DNA from: Acidimicrobiia bacterium
GTDB lineage: Bacteria; Actinomycetota; Acidimicrobiia; IMCC26256; JAGPDB01
Assembly: GCA_018057765.1 (NCBI GenBank)
Contig: JAGPDB010000019.1
Span: 1 to 36,998 of the forward strand
DNA length: 36,998 nucleotides
Direction: 5' to 3'
Made by a program: the position numbers and the translations under genes. The notes beneath the pieces were generated by a model. The model was not told the DNA's origin, did no database searches, and was given only the letters and a program-made list of their open reading frames with translations. This document shows positions 1 to 6,344 of this stretch, piece by piece; within the stretch, counting starts at the first letter, position 1; the number at the start of each line of letters is the position of its first letter.

Positions 1-368
1 AGATAAGAGATTTAGGGTTTAAATTGCGGATTGATGATTTTGGAACTGGATATTCATCGCTTTCATATTTAAAAAGAATGCCAATAGATGGTTTCAAAAT
101 TGATAAAAGCTTTGTTGACGGTTTAGATATTGATGAAAATGATACCGCTATAGTTCATGCGCTATTAGGGCTTGCACACGCTATGAAACTTACTGTTACA
201 GCTGAAGGTATCGAGCTGGAAAGTCAACGAGATTCATTGCGTAAACTTAATTGCGATTACGGTCAAGGTTATTTATTTTCTAAAGCTGTACCAGCTAAAG
301 ATGTTGTTTTAATGAATAATGTTAATTTTAAAAGTGTTAGTTCTGATGAATCATTAGATACGGCATAA
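1..368 (+). CDS. EAL-domain c-di-GMP phosphodiesterase, C-terminal part (5' end outside window)
   Basis: The frame is open from base 3, so the gene begins outside the window. What remains is the C-terminal third of an EAL domain, which hydrolyses cyclic di-GMP to pGpG. Visible motifs are DDFGTGYSSLSYL (the DDFGTG loop with metal-binding Asp residues), the lysine strand FKIDKSFV, the TAEGIE glutamate motif and GQGYLFSKA near the end. After the domain about 20 polar residues follow. All C-terminal catalytic motifs seen here are intact, so this part is not visibly degenerate. The N-terminal EAL motif and any GGDEF, PAS or membrane segments lie upstream and cannot be judged. The next gene starts about 60 bases downstream with its own promoter-like site. 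Confidence 0.9.
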   Translation, partial: IRDLGFKLRIDDFGTGYSSLSYLKRMPIDGFKIDKSFVDGLDIDENDTAIVHALLGLAHAMKLTVTAEGIELESQRDSLRKLNCDYGQGYLFSKAVPAKDVVLMNNVNFKSVSSDESLDTA

Positions 369-414
369 ACGACACATTAGCTTATTTTAGATGTCCGCTT
401 ATATATTGATCTAG

Positions 415-420
415 TAGAAT
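415..420 (+). promoter_or_regulatory. -10-like TAGAAT, likely leaderless start for the YihY gene
   Basis: TAGAAT ends 7 bases before the ATG at 428 and no Shine-Dalgarno-like purine run lies between them. A transcript starting at the usual distance from this hexamer would begin at or next to the ATG. No good -35 was recognised. Confidence 0.45.
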
Positions 421-427
421 TTTGTTA

Positions 428-1237
428 ATGAAAATTATTTATAAAATCAAAAAGCAGGTTGATGATTTTGTGTCTTCGCATAAATCTTTAAGCTACGCTA
501 AAGACATACAATCGAGTTATAACAAAAATAATGGCCATCTAAGAGTTGGCTCAATTACTTATTATATGTTTATGTCTATCTTGCCACTATTAATAGTATC
601 TCTAACAATCTTCGACATTGTATTCTCAAGTAATCCACGCATTAAACAAGACTTAATAGACTCAACTTTATCCACAATTCCTGTCATAGGTCCAACACTC
701 GAATCTAACCTATCATTTGTAAAAGAACGTGGAATCACGCTGATAATAACTTTGACAATTCTTCTCTGGACAGTACGACGTGGCGCATTAGCACTCGACA
801 GCTCTCTACAGGCTATATCTAAACGAAGTCATGAATGTAGCAATGTTTTTACAAAAATTCTTCGAGCTTACGGCACGATGATAATTATTGGAATTGGATT
901 TTTTGTGCCCACACTACTCAGCTCCATATTTAATAACAACTTATTAATGCAGTCCTTAGTCTTAATTTTTAGTATTTTGTGGAATATATTGTTACTTTTT
1001 CTGATATTTGTTGTGCTCATAGATCGCAAATATGCAACGAGAAAAGGGACTGTAATTGGTGGGTTAGCAATATCTTTAATTCAATTTTTCAGTGTATTTA
1101 TAGTTAGTAGATCACTTGAAAATTCACGACCACTATACGGAACATTAGCTGTAGTTCTAGCACTTCTAATCTGGATTGCTCTGCAAATTAAAATTGTATT
1201 ATATTCTGCAGTTATAAATACATTCGACGAAAAATAA
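428..1237 (+). CDS. YihY/BrkB-family integral membrane protein
   Basis: This protein of about 269 residues has the layout of the YihY/virulence factor BrkB family. A cytoplasmic N-terminus carries a conserved segment, here RVGSITYYMFMSILPLLIVS, followed by roughly six hydrophobic segments and the family's C-terminal region with PLYGTLAVVLALLIW. Members are inner-membrane proteins, often misnamed ribonuclease BN; their transport role is not settled. I prefer ATG 428 over the in-frame TTG at 422, because ATG 428 sits 7 bases behind a TAGAAT -10-like element, as seen for several other genes here. It is convergent with the tRNA-Val and IMPase genes on the other strand. Family assignment is fairly secure; function is unknown. 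Confidence 0.85.
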   Translation: MKIIYKIKKQVDDFVSSHKSLSYAKDIQSSYNKNNGHLRVGSITYYMFMSILPLLIVSLTIFDIVFSSNPRIKQDLIDSTLSTIPVIGPTLESNLSFVKERGITLIITLTILLWTVRRGALALDSSLQAISKRSHECSNVFTKILRAYGTMIIIGIGFFVPTLLSSIFNNNLLMQSLVLIFSILWNILLLFLIFVVLIDRKYATRKGTVIGGLAISLIQFFSVFIVSRSLENSRPLYGTLAVVLALLIWIALQIKIVLYSAVINTFDEK

Positions 1238-1344
1238 CTTAAGAATAAATTACAATTTAAATTTAATGTAAGAAGAATATGGATTTAATAAATATCAAGC
1301 GATAGATTTTGATAAACAATGTCCATTAAAAAAATGAAGAAATA

Positions 1345-1421
1345 TGGTGGGCGTTGAGGGACTCGAACCCCCGACCCTCTGCTTGTAAGGCAGATGCTCT
1401 AGCCAACTGAGCTAAACGCCC
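1345..1421 (-). tRNA. tRNA-Val (anticodon UAC), CCA encoded
   Basis: Read on the minus strand the cloverleaf is complete: acceptor GGGCGTT paired with AACGCCC, D arm GCTC/GAGC, anticodon stem TCTGC/GCAGA with loop CTTACAA (anticodon TAC), T arm with GGTTCGAGTCC, and discriminator A. The 3' CCA is encoded (bases 1345-1347), unlike the other two tRNAs in this window. It lies 41 bases downstream of the IMPase-family gene on the same strand and may share its transcript. Confidence 0.97.
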
Positions 1422-1462
1422 GAAAAGAATTGTACTTTTAGATACAACTTTTTTTCGAGTCA

Positions 1463-2290
1463 TTACTTTAACAGATCAAGTACCTTTTCATGAAGTCGAG
1501 CACTCCCAGTTGCACAAATTTGACCATTAGTTAACCATTCTGTTTCATTACCTGACCAATCACTTATTATTCCACCTGCTTCTCGTAATATTATTGCACC
1601 TGCCGCGCAATCCCAAGGTTTAAGAAAACTCTCCAAATAAATCCCGAAACTACCCTGTGCCACCCAACTTAGGTCTAGTGCAGCTGATCCAGCACGTCTC
1701 ATATCTTCAAAATTTTTATAAAGACTATTTGAAAGTTCTAAATGTGATTCAATAAACTCAGGATTCCTAAATGGTACTGATGTTGCAAAAAGTATTTTAT
1801 CGTCACCTTCATCAATAGTTTTTAGCTTCATTTCATTATTTCCATTCAAATCATAACGAAACGATCCGTGCGCATTCTCAGCAACAAACATTTGTCCCAA
1901 AGTAGGGGCTAGAACAACTCCCAATACAATCTCATTATCTATTTGCAAACCTATTGAAACACAATATCCATTAAATGAATGCATATAGTTACTTGTACCG
2001 TCTAAAGGGTCAACTATGAAACATGTTGACGGTAATTCAATTTTTACTTTATTTCCTGATGTTTCGAATGAAGTAGATTCTTCACCAATAAATATGATTC
2101 CATCATCAAAATTTGCTAGTTCTGATTGAATTATTTCTTCACATTCCCTATCTAGTTCTGTGACAAAATCTGCTCGACCTTTAGCTTCGATATGTATAGT
2201 TGTTTCAAACCTATCAAGGAGACGATTTGATGCAAGTGTTGCTGCACTCAACATACTTTTTTTTGCTTGGGCTAGATCGATATTTGCCAT
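1463..2290 (-). CDS. Inositol monophosphatase (SuhB/IMPase) family protein, copy 1
   Basis: A 275-residue Mg2+-dependent phosphatase of the IMPase/FBPase superfamily. Motifs in order: DFVTELDREC near residues 41-50, the metal-binding pair GEES (Glu70, Glu71), DPLDGTSNY (Asp94, Asp97) and the C-terminal PWDCAAG (Asp227). All canonical metal ligands are present, so it should be active. Substrate cannot be read from sequence; family members hydrolyse inositol-1-phosphate, histidinol phosphate, PAP or fructose-1,6-bisphosphate. The ATG at 2290 sits 6 bases behind a TAGAAT -10-like site and has no Shine-Dalgarno, so it is probably a separate leaderless unit downstream of whiB7. A paralogue lies 770 bases upstream on the same strand. 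Confidence 0.92.
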   Translation of the reverse strand: MANIDLAQAKKSMLSAATLASNRLLDRFETTIHIEAKGRADFVTELDRECEEIIQSELANFDDGIIFIGEESTSFETSGNKVKIELPSTCFIVDPLDGTSNYMHSFNGYCVSIGLQIDNEIVLGVVLAPTLGQMFVAENAHGSFRYDLNGNNEMKLKTIDEGDDKILFATSVPFRNPEFIESHLELSNSLYKNFEDMRRAGSAALDLSWVAQGSFGIYLESFLKPWDCAAGAIILREAGGIISDWSGNETEWLTNGQICATGSARLHEKVLDLLK

Positions 2291-2296
2291 ATGATA

Positions 2297-2302
2297 ATTC
2301 TA
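2297..2302 (-). promoter_or_regulatory. -10-like TAGAAT before IMPase copy 1
   Basis: On the minus strand TAGAAT is followed by six bases (TATCAT) and then the ATG. No ribosome-binding site is visible. The spacing fits a transcript whose first base is the A of ATG. Confidence 0.5.
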
Positions 2303-2349
2303 CTTCGTTAATTTGTATTTGCTGAAATGTAGATTTTGTTATGAAGCCT

Positions 2350-2378
2350 AATTGTAACAACCTAATGAAGTTACAATT
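2350..2378 (-). terminator. Weak stem-loop at the whiB7 3' end
   Basis: A perfect 9-base inverted repeat (AATTGTAAC at 2350-2358 and GTTACAATT at 2370-2378, loop 11) begins at the whiB7 stop codon. It is AT-rich and has no following U run on either strand, so it may be a weak terminator or mRNA 3' stabiliser rather than a classical Rho-independent terminator. Confidence 0.35.
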
Positions 2379-2730
2379 ATGCAATCTGTTTTACACTAAA
2401 CACTACTGCTTGCGCTTCTTGCTGGTCTTTTTCCTGTTTGGATGGCCGCCCACGACCTCGTTTTGATAATAATTCTTCACCATCAACGAAGATAACTCCA
2501 CCCCATACACCTGCATATGGTGGATCTAGTCGTGCAGAAGCCAAACATTCCTTTTGATTTGGACAAGACAGGCATAATTGTTGTGCAATTCGCATATCTT
2601 TAGTATTTTCAGAAAAAAATAATTCTGTCTTGCCCCTACACAATACCGATTCTTTTACTTTCGTATAACACGATAGTTTTTTGTCTTGTTCACGATGTTC
2701 GTATATTTGTTTATGCTCTAGTAGCGTCAT
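2377..2730 (-). CDS. whiB7: WhiB7-type Fe-S transcriptional regulator with AT-hook
   Basis: A 117-residue WhiB-like (Wbl) protein. The four cluster-binding cysteines are Cys31, Cys53, Cys56 and Cys62 (C-x21-C-x2-C-x5-C), with an extra Cys21. The turn motif GVWGG is at 74-78 and is followed by IF and a basic AT-hook, KRGRGRPSK at 90-98. The order GVWGG-x-IF ... KRxRGRPxK matches what I recall of M. tuberculosis WhiB7 and separates it from other Wbl proteins. WhiB7/WblC works with the principal sigma factor and activates intrinsic antibiotic-resistance genes after ribosome stress. About 19 residues past the hook are polar and extra. The ATG has a good ribosome-binding site (AAAGGAAAAGCAA). The 5' region contains an attenuator-like terminator, described separately. 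Confidence 0.92.
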   Translation of the reverse strand: MTLLEHKQIYEHREQDKKLSCYTKVKESVLCRGKTELFFSENTKDMRIAQQLCLSCPNQKECLASARLDPPYAGVWGGVIFVDGEELLSKRGRGRPSKQEKDQQEAQAVVFSVKQIA

Positions 2731-2738
2731 TTGCTTTT

Positions 2739-2810
2739 CCTTTAAAGAATTTGTGGTTAAAAAAACCGCCGGTTAAAAACTGGCGGTTTATAAGAAATTT
2801 CTTTAAAGAA
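2739..2810 (-). repeat. Pair of TTCTTTAAAG palindromes flanking the whiB7 terminator
   Basis: The 11-mer CTTTAAAGAAT occurs on the plus strand at 2740-2750 and 2801-2811. The distal copy extends to a perfect 12-base palindrome, TTCTTTAAAGAA (2799-2810). The proximal copy (2739-2750) is a near palindrome and, read on the transcript, contains the whiB7 ribosome-binding site AAAGGA. Because the units are palindromic, the two copies could pair with each other around the terminator hairpin and hide the ribosome-binding site. Confidence 0.6.
2759..2789 (-). terminator. Rho-independent terminator in the whiB7 leader
   Basis: Minus-strand stem AAACCGCCAGTT / AACCGGCGGTTT (2789-2778 with 2774-2763, one G-U type pair), loop of three, followed by a run of seven U (2765-2759). 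The run ends 28 bases before the whiB7 start codon, so whiB7 transcripts from upstream must pass it. There is no room for a full promoter between the terminator and the gene. Confidence 0.88.
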
Positions 2811-2823
2811 TCAGAATTTGTGT

Positions 2824-2901
2824 CTAAATAAGAAACCTCTGTCGCCAGATTGTGGTTTGCGTCGTAATTGCCGGTACTTTTAATAGTGTCGGTGAGTGCA
2901 T
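2824..2901 (-). CDS. Putative leader peptide (uORF) of whiB7
   Basis: A short open frame ends in TAG at 2824-2826. ATG 2901 gives a 25-residue peptide beginning MHSPTLLKV and ending WRQRFLI. An in-frame ATG at 3003 would give 59 residues and lies 8 bases behind a TAAATT -10-like hexamer, like other leaderless starts in this window. The longest version uses a TTG at 3057. None has a good Shine-Dalgarno. The I-W-R codons near the end overlap antiterminator strand A, which is why I read the frame as a regulatory uORF rather than a functional protein. Its existence as a translated unit is inference. Confidence 0.45.
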   Translation of the reverse strand: MHSPTLLKVPAITTQTTIWRQRFLI

Positions 2902-3058
2902 TACCACTGAATATGATGCAAAAATATTAGTGAATGCCTTAAAATCAGTGATTTTGGATACAATTGTCCCAGTAATCGATGAAAAGCCACCAAGATTTCG
3001 CATGGTTTCTAAATTTAACATGTAACTAGCTAAGCACATTCCACTAGTTAAGATCAAG

Positions 3059-3919
3059 CTAATTAATGAAATATTCTGGAAATATTTTTACAAGTACTTC
3101 ATCTAATGAAAAAGATCGATATGCCATAATCCCACTGGAGACTAAAATGCCTTCTGCATCTCTACGTTTGACCGTTGCACCAGCCATTTTTGCAATATAT
3201 TCAGCAGCTAGGTAATCCCAAGGATTTAGCATTACATCTTTATCATCAACATAGAGATCTAATGCAGAACGAGCGACGTCGCAAATAGCTAATGCGCTAG
3301 AACCAAGATTTCGTAAATGTCTAAATGGCATTGGTGGTCCTACATGTGAATTGAAATTAACTGTTGAAGAATTAAGATTATCTGCAATAGTACCTGGAGT
3401 TAAATTCGTGATATTAATATCCATCAGATTGTCAACAATCCCAGTTTTCACATTTTTATAGCTAACTCCGCCTATACCTGACGCTCGATATACGTTACCA
3501 GTTGTTTGATCGACAACTACACCACCTACAACTACACCTTTAGAAACAAGTGCAGCAGAAAAACTCCAATATCCTAAACCTTTAGATGCATTTGTTGAAC
3601 CATCGATGGGGTCAACGATCAGCCATAGAGAGTTATGTTGTAAAGCATCTTTATCTATAGGTTGTTCTTCACTAACAACACAGCCTTTGAACCCTTCACA
3701 AGATTGTGTAAGGATAGCATCAGCAATTACATCAATTTCATATTGATTTGCATGAGTATGCGTAGGATTTATTGCATAAGATATGCGTGTTTCTCTATCT
3801 ATTGTATTTACTGCTGTACGTATTTTATATGCAATCTCTTCACAACGATCTAATACTATTTCTATTTGTTCTGCATTTATTGACTCATTATTTGATGGAT
3901 TATCTGATGCAGTTGTCAT
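3059..3919 (-). CDS. Inositol monophosphatase family protein, copy 2 (divergent)
   Basis: A 286-residue IMPase-superfamily protein. Metal-binding motifs are present: SEEQ (Glu84, Glu85), DPIDGSTN (Asp103, Asp106) and a C-terminal NPWDYLAAEYI aspartate. The N-terminal region where family members usually have a D-x-VT-x-x-D segment reads differently (ANQYEIDVIAD), so it is more divergent than copy 1 and may act on another substrate. The ATG at 3919 overlaps the stop of the upstream small membrane-protein gene by 4 bases (ATGA), so the two are very likely translationally coupled. No terminator follows before the whiB7 leader, so some read-through into that leader is possible. Confidence 0.88.
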   Translation of the reverse strand: MTTASDNPSNNESINAEQIEIVLDRCEEIAYKIRTAVNTIDRETRISYAINPTHTHANQYEIDVIADAILTQSCEGFKGCVVSEEQPIDKDALQHNSLWLIVDPIDGSTNASKGLGYWSFSAALVSKGVVVGGVVVDQTTGNVYRASGIGGVSYKNVKTGIVDNLMDINITNLTPGTIADNLNSSTVNFNSHVGPPMPFRHLRNLGSSALAICDVARSALDLYVDDKDVMLNPWDYLAAEYIAKMAGATVKRRDAEGILVSSGIMAYRSFSLDEVLVKIFPEYFIN

Positions 3920-4314
3920 TTGATCTCAGTTTCATTTTTAGTTCTAATCATTGATACAACCCATCTATTTATAGTCTTAGTTAGTTGCATATCAATTTTA
4001 ACTTTTTGATCGATAAATGATATTTCTAAAAGTACAAAAGATGAATCGTTAGATACCATATCTTCAAGAATTTCTATATTATATTTTTTCCCGACAAGGC
4101 TTATATCTGTTTGACTTTTAAGCAATTTTATTACATCTGTTCTAACTACTTTTATGCTGGATAATGCTTCTAATGTAGTTTTATCATCTCTTATAACTGC
4201 ATCACAAAATGCTTCAGCTGTATCTACCGGTCCAGGGGGTTGCGATTTAGCCATAAATACTACAAGTAATATGCACATGATAAAAAATATTACGAGTGGA
4301 ATCAACAATGCCAT
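3916..4314 (-). CDS. Small membrane-anchored protein of unknown function
   Basis: A 132-residue protein. Residues 1-22 form a hydrophobic N-terminal anchor or uncleaved signal (LLIPLVIFFIMCILLVVFMA). A polar domain follows, with an alpha/beta pattern (DTAEAFCDAVIRDD, then strands ending NRWVVSMIRT). This resembles small exported NTF2-like/DUF4878-type domains, but I cannot assign a family with confidence. It is first in a two-gene unit with IMPase copy 2 (4-base overlap). The ATG lies 6 bases behind TAAAAT, another leaderless-looking start. Confidence 0.65.
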   Translation of the reverse strand: MALLIPLVIFFIMCILLVVFMAKSQPPGPVDTAEAFCDAVIRDDKTTLEALSSIKVVRTDVIKLLKSQTDISLVGKKYNIEILEDMVSNDSSFVLLEISFIDQKVKIDMQLTKTINRWVVSMIRTKNETEIK

Positions 4315-4320
4315 TGAGAT

Positions 4321-4326
4321 ATTTTA
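4321..4326 (-). promoter_or_regulatory. -10-like TAAAAT before the small membrane-protein/IMPase unit
   Basis: Minus-strand TAAAAT, six bases (ATCTCA), then ATG at 4314. No Shine-Dalgarno is visible. It probably drives the two-gene unit 4314-3059. Confidence 0.5.
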
Positions 4327-4415
4327 CACTATTTTTGAGAGACAAATCACAGGGAACAAAACAAGAAAACCACTAGGAATATCTAGTATCTTCAGTTTTT
4401 GAACTAAACATTCAG

Positions 4416-4488
4416 TGGGGCAGGCGGGGTTCGAACCCGCGACCGAACGATTATGAGTCGTTTGCTCTAACCACTGAGCTACTGCCCC
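4416..4488 (-). tRNA. tRNA with CAU anticodon (elongator tRNA-Met, or tRNA-Ile2)
   Basis: Minus-strand cloverleaf: acceptor GGGGCAG/CTGCCCC, D arm GCTC/GAGC, anticodon stem AACGA/TCGTT with loop CTCATAA (anticodon CAT), T arm GCGGG/CCCGC with TTCGAAC, discriminator A. The first base pair is G-C, so it is not an initiator tRNA, which has a mismatched first pair. A lysidine-modified tRNA-Ile2 cannot be excluded by eye. CCA is not encoded. Confidence 0.93.
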
Positions 4489-4582
4489 GTAAAATCCTTT
4501 TAAAAGATTTCAAGGATAATACTATAGATAATTTCTACTTATTATTATGAATTGTTGACAATTATTAATGGAAAAATTTTAT

Positions 4583-5146
4583 TTATTTTCTTTGTAACTT
4601 TATTAGCCCACGTTTTATGCCACTATCTACGACATTGAGTGCAGTTGGTAATTCGAACCAGGCTACTTTTTGAGATTCGTCTTCTGGCGGATTAATAAAT
4701 ATATTTTCACAATATCCAAAGAATTGAATATCATAATGAGTATGGCCATACCCAGTATCGTGAATATCTATATTGAAAATTTCTGGATCGAATGATGGCA
4801 AAAGACCCGTCTCTTCGAATACCTCACGCTGTGCCGCTAATATAGGCGTTTCTCCTAAATCTATGTGACCGCCAGGTTGTAACCACTTGTGAATACGTTT
4901 GTGAAAATGCAAGCACACGCCTAATTTCGAAGTGATAATCGCGGAAGCTGTCAAGTGGTGGTCGCCTAACGATTGTTCCGTTATTTCGTCGTATTGATTT
5001 GAACGCACCAGTTTTAGAATGGTTTTTAATTGTGCTTCTTCTTCTATCGTCTCCGGTGAATAGGCTATAAGCTGTTGGCTCAACTGCTCCGATAAATTTT
5101 GGTATAAAAGTGCTGATTTCGTTTTGTTCGATAAGTCTAAGGTCAC
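4583..5146 (-). CDS. NUDIX hydrolase
   Basis: A 187-residue protein with a complete Nudix box: Gly93-x5-Glu99-x7-Arg107-Glu108-x2-Glu111-Glu112-x-Gly114. Nudix enzymes cleave nucleoside diphosphates linked to another group; the substrate is unknown here. The region before the box (HHLTASAII ... FHKRIHKWLQPGGHID) and the 60-residue helical N-terminus match an actinobacterial Nudix subgroup I recall. This supports the GTG start at 5146 rather than a shorter form; there is no internal ATG before the box. An in-frame TAA TAA at 5150-5155 blocks any longer form. The first 323 bases overlap the MFS frame. Because the Nudix box lies in this frame, this is the real coding frame there. Confidence 0.88.
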   Translation of the reverse strand: MTLDLSNKTKSALLYQNLSEQLSQQLIAYSPETIEEEAQLKTILKLVRSNQYDEITEQSLGDHHLTASAIITSKLGVCLHFHKRIHKWLQPGGHIDLGETPILAAQREVFEETGLLPSFDPEIFNIDIHDTGYGHTHYDIQFFGYCENIFINPPEDESQKVAWFELPTALNVVDSGIKRGLIKLQRK

Positions 5147-6344
5147 GAGTTATTATGCTAACACGTAATGCGCAAATAGCGACACAAGTAAATGAAACGG
5201 CAATAAATAAAAGCATTTGTATTTGTATGGTGAAGAATTGAGAAAGAAATCCAAGACTAATAGCAGCAATAATTCTCGATCTTGCAGATCGCTGATTTAG
5301 ACCATTACAAAATGTTTTGTATCTTTCTCCATTGAGTTCTTTCGCCGCCAGCGTATGAATTGAAGAATAAGCTAGAGCCGACCCCACTCCCTCTATTACC
5401 GCACCAAAACAGGCCCAAAAAAGACCAAAATATGAACAATACAATACAAGACCTATGATTACCATGGCAGATGCATACAGCAACAGATGCCATTGCGTCT
5501 TTATAGAAATATTAATTTTTGTGTTTATTTTTGGTATCACAAACACTCCACAAATATATGCCGTCAGGCCAAATATGAAAAAGAGTAATGAATCCACTCC
5601 CTGCGAAAGGTGCGATACTGTTTTTAGAGCGACTGGCATTATACAGACAGAAAGACCACCAACAATATGGCTACTTAAATCGATCATGGAAAGAGTTCTA
5701 TTTTTGAAACTATTCTTTTCATTTTCTTTTATATCTGGTTCGAGCCTCCTTTTAAATGTTTTTTGATTATATTGAATATAGCCAGAGGTAATCAAGAAAC
5801 ATAAAAGACCAAACATAAACGAAGTAATTATTATGGGCAAAAAGTCAAGATGTAAGAATACAAAAGTAGCTGTTATAGCACTAATGCAAAGTATTCCCCC
5901 CATGTTAAAACCTACTAGTTTTGAAGCAAATGCATTATCGGCTTCAATATGTTTATGTGAAATTATTGGCATAGTAACTTCAAAAGATACTTTGGCAAAA
6001 CTACATATAAATACAACAAATATAAAAACATAAAAATTATTTGTCAAAAGAATCATTAGTGAACAAACTGAACCTAACAATGAAGCGGATACTTGTAGAG
6101 CTTTTATCGAATATTTTGAAAAAACATTGTCACATAGTTTATTTGCAAATAAAGTAGCACCTTGTAGCATTATTGTGACAATCGCAGAATTTAATATTGT
6201 TAAATCCAATTTAATAACTAGTAACACAAATGCAGAAGTCAAGAATCCAACACGTGTAAATCCATACAAAAATTGAAGCCATAGTATATGCTTTTTGAGC
6301 ATATGGTCTTCAGTGACTTGAGGTGTTTCGCGTATTTTACGCAT
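4824..6344 (-). CDS. MFS transporter; reading frame extended over the NUDIX gene
   Basis: Residues 1 to about 395 form a major facilitator superfamily permease with about 12 hydrophobic segments, a normal length for the family. Its substrate is unknown. The open frame then continues for about 108 residues through the 5' part of the NUDIX gene in another frame. That tail is polar and Arg/Ser-rich, with no membrane segment, and looks like a shadow translation. The neighbouring frame has TAA TAA at 5150-5155, just before the NUDIX GTG. A one-base indel near the end of the last membrane segment would therefore restore a normal stop. I treat about 5147-6344 as the reliable part. The ATG at 6344 lies in an 18-base palindrome. 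Confidence 0.8.
   Translation of the reverse strand: MRKIRETPQVTEDHMLKKHILWLQFLYGFTRVGFLTSAFVLLVIKLDLTILNSAIVTIMLQGATLFANKLCDNVFSKYSIKALQVSASLLGSVCSLMILLTNNFYVFIFVVFICSFAKVSFEVTMPIISHKHIEADNAFASKLVGFNMGGILCISAITATFVFLHLDFLPIIITSFMFGLLCFLITSGYIQYNQKTFKRRLEPDIKENEKNSFKNRTLSMIDLSSHIVGGLSVCIMPVALKTVSHLSQGVDSLLFFIFGLTAYICGVFVIPKINTKINISIKTQWHLLLYASAMVIIGLVLYCSYFGLFWACFGAVIEGVGSALAYSSIHTLAAKELNGERYKTFCNGLNQRSARSRIIAAISLGFLSQFFTIQIQMLLFIAVSFTCVAICALRVSIITRDLRLIEQNEISTFIPKFIGAVEPTAYSLFTGDDRRRSTIKNHSKTGAFKSIRRNNGTIVRRPPLDSFRDYHFEIRRVLAFSQTYSQVVTTWRSHRFRRNAYISGTA

Larger units (their letters stand above)
2731..3058 (-). promoter_or_regulatory. whiB7 leader: putative ribosome-mediated transcription attenuator
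   Basis: This 328-base stretch upstream of whiB7 has no ordinary gene. In transcript order it holds: an open frame ending in TAG at 2824-2826; strand A, CTGGCG (2843-2848), inside the last codons of that frame; strand B, CGCCAG (2780-2785), the 5' arm of the terminator; and strand C, the 3' arm (2763-2774). A can pair with B, or B with C, but not both. A ribosome finishing the upstream frame would mask A and let the terminator form. A ribosome stalled earlier would leave A free to capture B and allow read-through into whiB7. Candidate -10 sites are TAAATT (3012-3017) and TAATAT (2924-2929). Attenuation of whiB7/wblC is known in mycobacteria and streptomycetes; applying it here is inference. 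Confidence 0.7.

Noticed and set aside
2828-3024. Plus-strand open frame across the whiB7 leader that reads like a protein fragment
   Set aside because: It has no ATG near its start and no ribosome-binding site, and lies in the mirror of the minus-strand leader frame. The regulatory reading of the region explains more.
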